13,487 bases of DNA from JBCBXA01 sp039816825 (GCA_039816825.1 JBCBXA010000080.1:1-13487), one strand, 5' to 3'; positions 6,315 through 13,166 are shown, counted from the stretch's first letter. The notes: generated by a model not told the origin, from the sequence alone. Numbers and translations: made by a program.

Positions 6315-6850
6315 TTAAACTTCCGCACCATGAAGACGTCGGTGCTTACGATTTGATAATTGCCCTGAGCTGTTTTTGGCAGGCCGAGAGCAAATGGCCC
6401 CACATCGGTCAGAGTGGGGATTGAAGCGCAAACTCGCATCATCACGATCTCTGACTCATCGCCATTCTGGTACACGATCTCAGTGTCGAGTGGCACGTCT
6501 GCCTCTCGGCATTGAATACTGTTCGCAGGGATTGCAGAAAACGACGACACAACCTGCATCTCGACCGCGAGGTTCTGTTCGCAGTTGGTCATCATAGTCA
6601 TCTGTTCGCACATGATTTTCTCGAGATCAGCCTGTGTCATGTTCCCGGCTTTTGCTTTGCCGAGATAGACTTCTCGTGAGGCTACTCTTACCGCGTGCTC
6701 GAGGCTCGCTTCGCGGATCATCACCCAACCGACTTCTGCCCCCGTCAAAATGAGGCTGAAAAAAATGGGTCCGAGGATCCCATATTCGATTGCGGTCACG
6801 CCGGTTTGTTGCCGCCAAAACCGATTGGTAACTCTGATCAAAAACCGCAT
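6311..6850 (-). CDS. TadE-like minor pseudopilin
   Basis: A 179-residue protein from ATG 6850: basic leader MRFLIRVTNRFWRQQTG, then VTAIEYGILGPIFFSLILTGAEVGWVMI as the membrane helix. Gly17 with Glu at +5 and Tyr at +6 fits the Tad prepilin-peptidase site. Four cysteines in the outer domain (IMCEQ, NCEQ, QCREA, RVCAS) could form disulfides outside the membrane. The frame is open far upstream into the divergent gene, but pseudopilin leaders are short, so I chose 6850; an in-frame GTG at about 6877 with GAGGA upstream is the alternative. It is first in a two-gene minus-strand operon and divergent from the TadG-lectin gene, with an inverted repeat in the shared promoter space. Confidence 0.85.
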   Translation of the reverse strand: MRFLIRVTNRFWRQQTGVTAIEYGILGPIFFSLILTGAEVGWVMIREASLEHAVRVASREVYLGKAKAGNMTQADLEKIMCEQMTMMTNCEQNLAVEMQVVSSFSAIPANSIQCREADVPLDTEIVYQNGDESEIVMMRVCASIPTLTDVGPFALGLPKTAQGNYQIVSTDVFMVRKFK

Positions 6851-6861
6851 GACTGCCGTTA

Positions 6862-6902
6862 AATCCCTGACAAACACACTTTGATATTCCTCGTGAGGGA
6901 TT
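6862..6902. promoter_or_regulatory. Inverted repeat AATCCCT...AGGGATT in divergent Tad promoter space
   Basis: Perfect 7-base arms (6862-6868 and 6896-6902), extended by partly matching bases, sit between the divergent TadE-like and TadG-lectin start codons. The arms are 34 bases apart centre to centre. This suits a dimeric regulator or looping arrangement that co-controls both directions. The left arm lies just before the TadE-like start, so a 5'-UTR role is also possible. Confidence 0.4.
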
Positions 6903-6928
6903 AAGGAAGCATTTCTCAGGGTGTGTGA

Positions 6929-8056
6929 ATGCAAAGGGTTTTGCGGAGATTCATCAGGGATCAGCGTGGCGTGTTTGCGCTGCAGGTCGGACTCATTTTG
7001 CCTGTACTGTTCGTCACTATGACCGGGGGCTTGGATTTTCTTCGCGTCTACAACGCGCACCAGAATCTTCAGTTCACCTTGGACAGTGCTGCTTACTCGG
7101 CCATGATGGAGGCTGCCACAAAAAACCCCAAAGACGCAGCGGAAGACTTCATCAATGAGGCACTGCAGCACAGCAATTCCAAATACCAGTTCGCCGTCGC
7201 TGAAACACGCATCAAAGATCTTGATGTGAAACTCAGCGACGATGGCCGCTCGTTGTCGATCAAGGCGGTCGGAGAGATGGAGACGCCCTTCCTGAGTTTA
7301 GCTCGCATGGAAACCATGGACTTTGCAGTGAGTGCCGATGCGAGCGTGGAGTGCAAACCTTACAAGGCGAACTATATCGGGCACGCGTTTCTCAACGACG
7401 ACGACGAGTACGTTATGACAGTGGCCGACTACTTCCAGAAGGGCTGGGCGTGGGTTGAGGGCAAATTTGACCTCAATCAGCGTCAAGACATTCGGTTGCA
7501 GCTCTACTTTGGCACCCGCAATGGCAATGGCGCTGACGGCATTGCCTTCTCAATTCACAACGATCTGGGCGGGGAAAATGCCACCGGACAGGCGGGCGAG
7601 TCCCTCGGTGTTGCCTTTCACCCTCAAGCACCCGGAAACGGCCTTGGACCAAACAACGAGGATAATATCGTTGCGCCTGCGATCGTTGTTGAATTTGATA
7701 CATGGCGCAACGCATTCGATCCGCCGGAGGATCACACGGCTGTCTTCACGATCGGCAACAAAGAGCGCAATTACACTTTGCAAAACGGCTATCTCGATCA
7801 CCGGCGCGATAACGAATTGATGCCTCTGAAGAAATTGCCAAACCTGGAAGACGGCAAGTTTCACTACGCTCGGTTTATCTGGGATCCAGAGATCAACAAG
7901 CTCATTTACTTTTTTGACGGCGAGAAGATCGGCGAAGTCGATTTCGATCTAATAGACTTTTTGGGTTCGGATGAAGCTTGGATGGGTTTCTCTGCTTCCA
8001 CTGGTGGCGCAATCAATGAACACCGCGCATGTTTTTCGCGTGTGACTATTCAGTGA
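6929..8056 (+). CDS. TadG-like membrane anchor fused to an L-type (legume-like) lectin domain
   Basis: A 375-residue protein. Residues 1-60 are TadG-like: basic leader MQRVLRRFIRDQRG, membrane helix VFALQVGLILPVLFVTMTGGLDF, then LRVYNAHQNLQFTLDSAAYSAM. Position +5 after Gly14 is Gln19 rather than Glu, as in TadG-type proteins, which may stay uncut. After a spacer (about 60-145), residues about 148-375 read as an L-type lectin: GADGIAFSIHND (201-212), VVEFDTWRN (253-261), DPPEDH (264-269), DGKFHYARFIWDP (308-320), IYFFDGEKIGE (326-336) and WMGFSASTGGAINEH (351-365). Glu255, Asp257, Asn261, Asp264 and His269 match concanavalin A metal ligands Glu8, Asp10, Asn14, Asp19 and His24, and Asp203 matches its Asp208. 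A surface carbohydrate-binding adhesin is inferred. CAGGG precedes the ATG. Confidence 0.88.
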   Translation: MQRVLRRFIRDQRGVFALQVGLILPVLFVTMTGGLDFLRVYNAHQNLQFTLDSAAYSAMMEAATKNPKDAAEDFINEALQHSNSKYQFAVAETRIKDLDVKLSDDGRSLSIKAVGEMETPFLSLARMETMDFAVSADASVECKPYKANYIGHAFLNDDDEYVMTVADYFQKGWAWVEGKFDLNQRQDIRLQLYFGTRNGNGADGIAFSIHNDLGGENATGQAGESLGVAFHPQAPGNGLGPNNEDNIVAPAIVVEFDTWRNAFDPPEDHTAVFTIGNKERNYTLQNGYLDHRRDNELMPLKKLPNLEDGKFHYARFIWDPEINKLIYFFDGEKIGEVDFDLIDFLGSDEAWMGFSASTGGAINEHRACFSRVTIQ

Positions 8057-8248
8057 ATTGCAAACTGGAGTCACTACCTACTAAGTGAACGCCGAGGATC
8101 TCACCCTGGCTCCAATTGGCGTGCTGAAAAGTCAGCGCTTTGGATCCGTGTCGCTATAGAAGCTTAGCCCTCAAAGCCGACGTCCACTCTGAGCCCTTTC
8201 TAGCCATTTAGTATCTTTAGGCTTTGCGGATTATTTGAGCTGCGCTCA
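8057..8248. other. Convergent intergenic space with a dispersed-repeat copy
   Basis: No gene is seen. It contains one copy of a short direct repeat (8169-8196). TGAGC-TGC-GCTCA at 8236-8248, next to the stop of the LysR gene, is a short hairpin without a T-tract. Confidence 0.4.
8169..8196 (+). repeat. Short dispersed direct repeat, copy A
   Basis: Matches 9683-9710 at about 24 of 28 aligned positions, including the exact 10-mer GCCGACGTCC followed by a CTGAG-containing block. The two copies flank the LysR/DUF4260 gene pair. A 9-base match is also present at 5719-5727. Confidence 0.5.
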
Positions 8249-9109
8249 CTAACTTCCAAATCCTGCGTATAGAAAGTCGAAAGTCAGCCGCAAAGGTCGA
8301 TTGTTGATCTGGTCTTCATGCGCCGCGATCCAAACCGGGAGCTCAGTCTGCCAGTTGGCATCAACACGGTGTAAACCCAAGGTTGAGGCGATAGGCACTT
8401 GGCAGATGCCGATACCGACGCCTTCAGATATGAGCGCCAATTGCAGTGCTTGATCATCGGTTGCTGCTGAAATCTTTACAGGCTTCGGGAGTCGCAATTG
8501 CTCCGCTGCTTTTTCGAGCATGGTACCACGATCTTCCCAGATGAACGCCTCGTCTTCTAGACAAGAGTGGATGTCTTTTGGCCCAATGTCGGTTCTAGAG
8601 AACAATCCCAATTCAATTGACGCAGCCTTTTTCGCAACCAGCTGTTTTTGCGTAGGAGCGACGTGACGGATCGCAACATCTGCATCACTTCGCAACAAGT
8701 CAGTCGGTCTATCGTCCGGGACAAGTTCAGCTCTGAGATTTGGGTATTGCCGGTGCAATTCGGCAATCATTTCCGGCAATCTAAACTGAGACACAACACG
8801 GCTAGCCGAAATACGAACGGTGCCTGCAATTTTCTCTGAATCGGAGTTCGCCGCCCGAAAAAAGGCGAAAGACTTTTCGACAACGGTCTTAGCGTTGGGC
8901 CACAGGGCATAAGCTTTGTCTGTAGGAATAAGGCCATTGTCAGAACGTTTGAATAAGCTCTCATCCAGCCCGTGCTCCAACGCTTCGACGACGCGTCGTA
9001 CGGTGGGCTGAGAGAGACCTAGATCGCGGGCGGCACCCGACAATGAACCGGTTCTCATGACCGCCTCGAATACGATAATTTGCTCGTTCTGAGACTTCAG
9101 CATGCTCAT
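8249..9109 (-). CDS. LysR-family transcriptional regulator
   Basis: A 286-residue protein from ATG 9109, close to the usual 290-300. The N-terminal helix-turn-helix is typical: IIVFEAVMRTGSLSGAARDLGLSQPTVRRVVEALE (residues 11-45). The substrate-binding domain starts with GTVRISASRVV and contains RLPEMIAELHRQYPNLRAELVPDDRPTDLLRSDADVAIRH, typical of the family. The frame extends to TTG 9133, but TATAAT at 9116-9121 lies inside that extension, so translation starts at 9109 or 9103 on a very short or absent leader. It is divergent from the DUF4260 gene, the usual arrangement for a LysR regulator and its target. The effector is unknown. Confidence 0.9.
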   Translation of the reverse strand: MSMLKSQNEQIIVFEAVMRTGSLSGAARDLGLSQPTVRRVVEALEHGLDESLFKRSDNGLIPTDKAYALWPNAKTVVEKSFAFFRAANSDSEKIAGTVRISASRVVSQFRLPEMIAELHRQYPNLRAELVPDDRPTDLLRSDADVAIRHVAPTQKQLVAKKAASIELGLFSRTDIGPKDIHSCLEDEAFIWEDRGTMLEKAAEQLRLPKPVKISAATDDQALQLALISEGVGIGICQVPIASTLGLHRVDANWQTELPVWIAAHEDQINNRPLRLTFDFLYAGFGS

Positions 9110-9111
9110 AA

Positions 9112-9151
9112 AATTATTATAGGCAGATTGCAAAAGTTAAACAATTATTAT
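9112..9151. repeat. Direct repeat AATTATTAT, 31 bp apart, over the LysR promoter
   Basis: AATTATTAT occurs at 9112-9120 and 9143-9151. The spacing of 31 bases is about three helical turns, so both copies face the same side of DNA. One copy overlaps the -10 and the other touches the -35 of the LysR promoter. Binding-site candidate for autoregulation; the sequence is AT-rich, so chance is possible. Confidence 0.4.
9116..9144 (-). promoter_or_regulatory. Sigma-70 type promoter of the LysR gene
   Basis: On the minus strand TTGTTT (9144-9139) and the perfect -10 TATAAT (9121-9116) are separated by 17 bases. The start point would fall within a few bases of ATG 9109, implying leaderless or nearly leaderless translation. 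Confidence 0.6.
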
Positions 9152-9209
9152 TAAGCGCCAATTGAACTAGCTTTGTGCTCATCAACACTGACACGGAAAT
9201 GAGCAACCA

Positions 9210-9602
9210 ATGACTGATTTCTCAAAATCCCAAGAACAAAATGAAGCTCTCATCCTTCTTCGCCGCGTTGAAGGCGCTGCTATCGGACTGGCGGCAATCC
9301 TTTTATTCGCGCAGGTAAACGGCGATTGGTGGCTCTTTGCCGCGCTTTTGCTCGTGCCAGATGTCGCAATGGCGGGCTATGTGGTTAGCCCACGGGTCGG
9401 TGCACACCTTTACAACGCTGCGCATACCTATTTGGTGCCTGTTGCCTTAGGGCTCATCTGCTCCATGGTCGGTTTTGACTTGCTCGTCGTGGTAGGCTCG
9501 ATTTGGGTAGCTCATATCGGGCTCGATAGAGCACTTGGCTACGGGCTGAAACACACGACAGGTTTTCACGATACCCATCTATCGAAATTTGAATCAGAAT
9601 AA
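9210..9602 (+). CDS. DUF4260 family integral membrane protein
   Basis: A 130-residue protein of family length. Recognisable DUF4260 features are LLRRVEGAAIGLAAILLFAQVNGDWWLFAALLLVPDVAMAGYVVSPRVGAHLYNAAHTY and the C-terminal IWVAHIGLDRALGYGLKHTTGFHDTHL (98-124). There are about four membrane helices (23-36, 40-57, 72-88, 89-103). Conserved His72, His102, Asp106, Arg107, His115 and His122 hint at a metal or acid/base site, which is inference; no function is established. It is transcribed away from a LysR regulator across about 100 bases, so it is probably the LysR target. The Shine-Dalgarno match is weak (GGAA or GAG upstream). Confidence 0.88.
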   Translation: MTDFSKSQEQNEALILLRRVEGAAIGLAAILLFAQVNGDWWLFAALLLVPDVAMAGYVVSPRVGAHLYNAAHTYLVPVALGLICSMVGFDLLVVVGSIWVAHIGLDRALGYGLKHTTGFHDTHLSKFESE

Positions 9603-9617
9603 ACAATCGGATCATTC

Positions 9618-9647
9618 GGTCAGGGCGGCGAGAACGCTGCCTTGATC
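9618..9647 (+). terminator. Strong hairpin after the DUF4260 gene, no T-tract
   Basis: GGTCAGGGCGGCG (9618-9630) can pair over 13 positions with CGCTGCCTTGATC (9635-9647), three pairs being G-U in RNA, around the tetraloop AGAA. It begins 15 bases after the stop. Without a following run of T it is not a canonical intrinsic terminator; it may protect the mRNA 3' end or act with Rho. Confidence 0.4.
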
Positions 9648-9682
9648 ATAAGCTAAGTCTCTCAGACAACTGTCTTAAACGT

Positions 9683-9710
9683 CCCCAATGCCGACGTCCG
9701 CACTGAGGCC
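9683..9710 (+). repeat. Short dispersed direct repeat, copy B
   Basis: Partner of 8169-8196 in the same orientation, sharing GCCGACGTCC exactly and most of the flanking bases. Together the copies bracket the LysR/DUF4260 module. Confidence 0.5.
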
Positions 9711-9910
9711 AACTTGAGTCTTTGAAAAAAGGTCCGAATGTGGGCTGCTAACGCAGCAGGCCTGGCAGGATATCAAAGGTTCTGAAAGCGCAAAGAGCTT
9801 CTCACCGGTGCGTTCTTACCTTGGGATAATGCGGCGCAAAGTGCCATCGTTGATCAATCAAATTCGGAGGCTCGGCCAAAGTCGGCGGCGCCGTGGATTT
9901 GGAGATTATA

Positions 9911-10717
9911 ATGACCGCGCTAACATTCTCGACAGACAACCAAACGCTTAGATGGGCGATCGTGCTGTGTTGTGTCGCCATACCGCTTGCGCTTCTGGCC
10001 ATAAGCCTTGATCGACGTGTTCTTGACGATGAATTGCTTTGGCTGAAGCCGCTCAAATTTCATCTGTCGTTGGCCGTTCACGGTATCACCGTTCTTCTTG
10101 CCGCACGGCTTCTGCCGGAACTCTGGCAAAGCCACATCATAACACGCGTTGGATTGACCGTCTTCGGAGCTGTCATTGTCTACGAAGCCCTCTTTCTATC
10201 GCTTCAGGCTGCTCGCGGTGTCCGGTCTCACTTCAACGATGCAACTCCTTTTGATGCCATTGGCGGTTCGATTATGGCCGTCGGTGCTGGCGTTCTTGTC
10301 ATCGTTCCATTGGTCTTGGGAGCGGCTCTCACCTTGGTCGCCTTGCGTGGTGGCTGGACCGAGATTTCCGCCAACCCGATGCGCTTGGCAGTCGGTTTGG
10401 GCTTCATCCTTGCAGGATGGCTGGGCGCCCAGACGGGCAACGCCATGGGCGCTAATGGCGGACCATTCATTGGTGTTGATCCGGCCGTTGGCCCTTTCAT
10501 GCCGTTTACGGGTTGGTCGCTTACCGGTGGTGACTACCGTATCTCGCACTTCTTAGGCGTCCACGCCATGCAGGCAGTACCAATTGTGGCCTTGGTGCTT
10601 TTACTCGTTCTGCCAACCGCGACCGTTGCGGTGCTGACAGTGCCGATAGGAGCGGCATGGGCAGGACTGACCCTGTTCACGCTAGCGCGAGCCGCAGAAG
10701 GCCTCCCGCTCATCTAA
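9911..10717 (+). CDS. Uncharacterised multi-pass membrane protein
   Basis: A 268-residue protein with about seven membrane helices (roughly 15-33, 52-69, 78-97, 119-145, 158-175, 213-234, 236-258). The frame is open from GTG 9893, but ATG 9911 has GGAG six bases upstream and is preferred. Motifs likely to be conserved are LLWLKPLKFHLSLAVH (42-57), LQAARGVRSHFNDATPFD (98-115) and GGDYRISHFLGVHAMQ (206-221). His109-region and His213/His218 lie in or next to helices and could bind a metal or heme, which is speculative. I have seen similar motifs in unnamed bacterial membrane proteins but know no function. It is first in a same-strand cluster with a DUF4386-like protein, an epimerase and a Crp/Fnr regulator. 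Confidence 0.8.
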   Translation: MTALTFSTDNQTLRWAIVLCCVAIPLALLAISLDRRVLDDELLWLKPLKFHLSLAVHGITVLLAARLLPELWQSHIITRVGLTVFGAVIVYEALFLSLQAARGVRSHFNDATPFDAIGGSIMAVGAGVLVIVPLVLGAALTLVALRGGWTEISANPMRLAVGLGFILAGWLGAQTGNAMGANGGPFIGVDPAVGPFMPFTGWSLTGGDYRISHFLGVHAMQAVPIVALVLLLVLPTATVAVLTVPIGAAWAGLTLFTLARAAEGLPLI

Positions 10718-10747
10718 CGTTCTTACCCCTGGTTAATGCCGGGCGTT

Positions 10748-10781
10748 TCGTAACACGACAAAGTCCGGTCCATCGTAACAC
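10748..10781. promoter_or_regulatory. Direct repeat TCGTAACAC in the short gap before the DUF4386-like gene
   Basis: TCGTAACAC occurs at 10748-10756 and 10773-10781, 25 bases apart, within the 80-base gap between two membrane-protein genes. It could be a regulator site for an internal promoter. Confidence 0.3.
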
Positions 10782-10797
10782 TTTTTCGGATATCGCA

Positions 10798-11508
10798 ATG
10801 ACAAACGCATCATCACAAACTGCCTCGCCTGGTTCAATTGGCAAGCGCCTGCCAGCAGCATCGCTGCTCCTACTTCTCCAGTTTATTACCATGTGGGGAG
10901 CCTTCTTCATCCTGTTCCCCGCCATCAACTGGCCAGCCTCTCTGGATGAGCCACCCGCCGTTATCTTGCCGCTTATCCTCGATCAATCGACGGCAGTCTT
11001 CTGGGGTTATTTGAGCTATCTGGTCCACGCCGTTGCGCTCATCCCGCTCGCGATCTTTCTGCGTGACGCATTGGGCCTGAAAGGATCAATGGGCACGGCA
11101 ATCATTAGCTTCGGAGTTTTAGCAGGTTTTGCAAAAGCACTCGGTATCACCCGCTGGCTGTTCCTAATGCCAGGACTTGCAGCTGCCTACACAGATCCAT
11201 CTGCCACCGAGGCGAGCCAAACAGCTATCGGGGTCGTCTATGAAGCTTTTAATGCCTACGCTGGCGGTGTCGGAGAGTTGATGGGCGTAGGTTTGTTCGC
11301 GGGGATTTGGACGATCCTGATCTCAGCTACACTCGTCAAGAGCGGATCGCGTCTCACCGGATATGCTGGTTACGGTGCAGCGGCGCTGTTGCTCTCCACA
11401 CTTCTTTCGGTCTTTGGCATTGAGTCGCCAATCATGCTCACCTTGTCTGGCATTCTGTGGCAGTTCTGGACCGTCAGCCTCGCCATCGCTATCTGGCGCG
11501 CGCGCTGA
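10798..11508 (+). CDS. DUF4386-like integral membrane protein
   Basis: A 236-residue protein with about six membrane helices. Features resembling DUF4386 proteins are ALGITRWLFLMPGLAAAYTDPSATEASQTAIGVVYEAFNAYAGGVGELMGVGLFAGIWTI (114-173): a helix ending in a Trp/Leu-rich turn, then the acidic Y/D loop, then a GGxGE helix. The frame stays open back to 10657 inside the upstream gene, but ATG 10798 is the first start that gives a normal N-terminus (MTNASSQTASPGSIGKRLP, then a helix). The Shine-Dalgarno is weak. The stop is 14 bases before the next ATG, so it is co-transcribed with the epimerase. Family assignment is moderate; function is unknown. Confidence 0.7.
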   Translation: MTNASSQTASPGSIGKRLPAASLLLLLQFITMWGAFFILFPAINWPASLDEPPAVILPLILDQSTAVFWGYLSYLVHAVALIPLAIFLRDALGLKGSMGTAIISFGVLAGFAKALGITRWLFLMPGLAAAYTDPSATEASQTAIGVVYEAFNAYAGGVGELMGVGLFAGIWTILISATLVKSGSRLTGYAGYGAAALLLSTLLSVFGIESPIMLTLSGILWQFWTVSLAIAIWRAR

Positions 11509-11522
11509 GGAGGACGGGGATC

Positions 11523-12452
11523 ATGACAAATACAAAAACATCCATCGTTCTTGGCGCGGGGCCCTTGGGCCGAGCGATCGCTGAGAACCTTGCTGCCAAA
11601 GGTGAGCCAGTAGTTGTCGTAACCCGCGATGGTCGCCAAATCGGCGCAGGCATCGAAGTTCGCAACGCTGACCTTTCCTCTGCGGGCGAGACGACCAACG
11701 CCTGTGATGGCGCAAGCGTCATCTATCAGTGTGCCGCGCCGCCCTACCATCAGTGGCAAGACAAGTTTCCTGCTTTGCAGAAGGCAGCTATCGAGGCCGC
11801 AGCGCGGACAGGAGCCGCGCTTGTCGCAGTTGAGAACCTGTATGGCTACGGCGTTGCGGGCAGGCTCGCACAAGATGCGCCTCTCAGTGCGACAACTCGC
11901 AAGGGGCGCGTGCGCGCCAGCATGTCAGAAGCTCTTCTTGACGCGCATAAGACGGGAAAGGTGACATGCGTCGCCGGCCGAGCGACGGATTTCTTCGGTC
12001 CGGGCGTGACTATGTCTGCACTTGGGGAGCGGTTCTGGCCCGCTGTGCTCAATGGCAAACCTGTCGATTGGGTAGGCGATCCGAACGCGTTGCACAGCTT
12101 TGCCTTCTTGCCTGACCTTGCCGCAGCTTACATTGCGCTTGCTGAGGATGAAGGTATGTGGGGCAAAGCCTGGCATATGCCAGCACTGCCACCTATCAGC
12201 GCCAGGAATTTGTGTGCACTGATAGCAAACGTGGACGGGTCGGACACCAGAATCCGCCGGACGCCATCTTGGCTGTTGCGCGTTGTCGGCATGTTCCAAC
12301 CAGCTGCAAAGGAGTTGATTGAGATGCGGTACATGTTCGATGAACCCTTCATCGTTGATCATGCGCCGTTTAATAGGCACGTCCCCGATGTTGAGGTCAG
12401 CACTTGGGAAGATGCGATAAGCAAGTCAGTAATATGGTGGCAATCTCAGTGA
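11523..12452 (+). CDS. NAD-dependent epimerase/dehydratase-like (extended SDR) protein
   Basis: A 309-residue protein. The Rossmann signature VLGAGPLGRAIAENL gives GxGxxG at residues 11-16. VVVTRDGR (31-38) and DGASVIYQCAAPPYHQW (62-78) fit the second and fourth strands. VENLYGYG (103-110) is at the active-site strand and GRATDFFGPGV (152-162) is the substrate-side motif typical of NAD-dependent epimerase/dehydratase proteins. ENLYGYG replaces the canonical YxxxK, so catalysis may differ. ATG 11523 follows the upstream stop by 14 bases with GGAGGA just before it; the longer upstream frame overlaps the DUF4386-like gene. Its end overlaps the Crp/Fnr start, so it is part of the same transcription unit. 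The substrate is unknown. Confidence 0.85.
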   Translation: MTNTKTSIVLGAGPLGRAIAENLAAKGEPVVVVTRDGRQIGAGIEVRNADLSSAGETTNACDGASVIYQCAAPPYHQWQDKFPALQKAAIEAAARTGAALVAVENLYGYGVAGRLAQDAPLSATTRKGRVRASMSEALLDAHKTGKVTCVAGRATDFFGPGVTMSALGERFWPAVLNGKPVDWVGDPNALHSFAFLPDLAAAYIALAEDEGMWGKAWHMPALPPISARNLCALIANVDGSDTRIRRTPSWLLRVVGMFQPAAKELIEMRYMFDEPFIVDHAPFNRHVPDVEVSTWEDAISKSVIWWQSQ

Positions 12453-13075
12453 CCCGGTCTAACGTCGCCAGTAGGGAAGATGCTCTGCACGCATTCATGA
12501 CGCGTGTGGAGCAAGCGGTTAAGCCCCTAGAGCCTTCAAACGATGTGAAGCGGCTCATTTACGACGGCGTACGCCATCTTAACATCAAGAAGGGGGACCA
12601 CCTCCTGCGGGCCGGTGACGTTGCTGATGAGGTTTTCTTCGTACACCGAGGGTTGCTGCGATATTACTTCAACGATCCCGCTGATGATGGCAACGAGAGA
12701 ACTGGCCAATTTTTTGATGACGGCATTGTTGTCACCGATGCGGAGAGTTTCCTCACGGGTACAGCGGCGGACCAGAACTTCGAAGCATTGGAGCCAACGT
12801 CGGTCGTGATTCTACCTCGCTCATTGCTCTACGCCAGCTATAGTAGAGACCACGCTCTTGAACGCTTTGGACGACTGATGCTTGAAGAAGCGCTCGTAGG
12901 TTCTCAAAGACGCGCCAGCCGTCTTCTAACTTTGCAGCCTGAACAACGTTATAAGACCTTTGTGCAATCACGTCCCGAAGTTGCCAAGCGAGTCCCGCAG
13001 TATCTGATCGCTAGTTACCTTGGCCTCACACCGGAAAGCCTTTCAAGGATTCGGCGACGCATCGCCAAGGGCTAA
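12434..13075 (+). CDS. Crp/Fnr-type transcriptional regulator
   Basis: A 213-residue protein from ATG 12434. A cyclic-nucleotide-binding-type beta barrel is visible as NIKKGDHLLRAGDVADEVFFVHRGLLRYYFND (50-81) and DDGIVVTDAESFLTG (95-109). It is followed by the dimer helix and the C-terminal recognition region RVPQYLIASYLGLTPESLSRIRRRI (186-210), typical of the short Crp/Fnr subfamily. Residues for cAMP binding are not evident and no Fnr-type N-terminal cysteine cluster is present, so the signal is unknown. GTG 12449 overlaps the epimerase stop by GTGA and has GGTGG upstream, so it is a serious alternative start; ATG 12497 would give 192 residues. As the last gene of the cluster it may regulate the cluster itself. 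Confidence 0.85.
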   Translation: MVAISVTRSNVASREDALHAFMTRVEQAVKPLEPSNDVKRLIYDGVRHLNIKKGDHLLRAGDVADEVFFVHRGLLRYYFNDPADDGNERTGQFFDDGIVVTDAESFLTGTAADQNFEALEPTSVVILPRSLLYASYSRDHALERFGRLMLEEALVGSQRRASRLLTLQPEQRYKTFVQSRPEVAKRVPQYLIASYLGLTPESLSRIRRRIAKG

Positions 13076-13166
13076 CCGGCCTACGTGGCAATTGCTCCTG
13101 CTCGTTTCAACGCGTTACGAACATTACCCGGCTAGGAATAGGTTGGGTGGGCTCACCTCGAAGAAG

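Larger units (their letters stand above)
9603..9892. other. Intergenic stretch between DUF4260 and the membrane-protein cluster
   Basis: Holds the 3' hairpin (9618-9647), the second dispersed-repeat copy (9683-9710) and a small GCTGC-TAAC-GCAGC hairpin (9744-9757). No gene is supportable here. The promoter of the following cluster should lie in the right half, but I see no convincing -35/-10 pair. Confidence 0.45.

Noticed and set aside
6311..7171. Long minus-strand frame giving a 286-residue protein before the TadE-like gene
   Set aside because: Its first 107 codons overlap the TadG-lectin gene and look random. The short basic leader plus membrane helix of a pseudopilin begins at ATG 6850.
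8236..8248. TGAGC-TGC-GCTCA as a terminator of the LysR gene
   Set aside because: The stem is only five base pairs and is followed by AAATAAT rather than a T-run.
10657..10797. Upstream in-frame extension of the DUF4386-like gene
   Set aside because: It overlaps the preceding membrane-protein gene by 61 bases in another frame and gives a non-membrane, unlikely N-terminus; ATG 10798 fits better.
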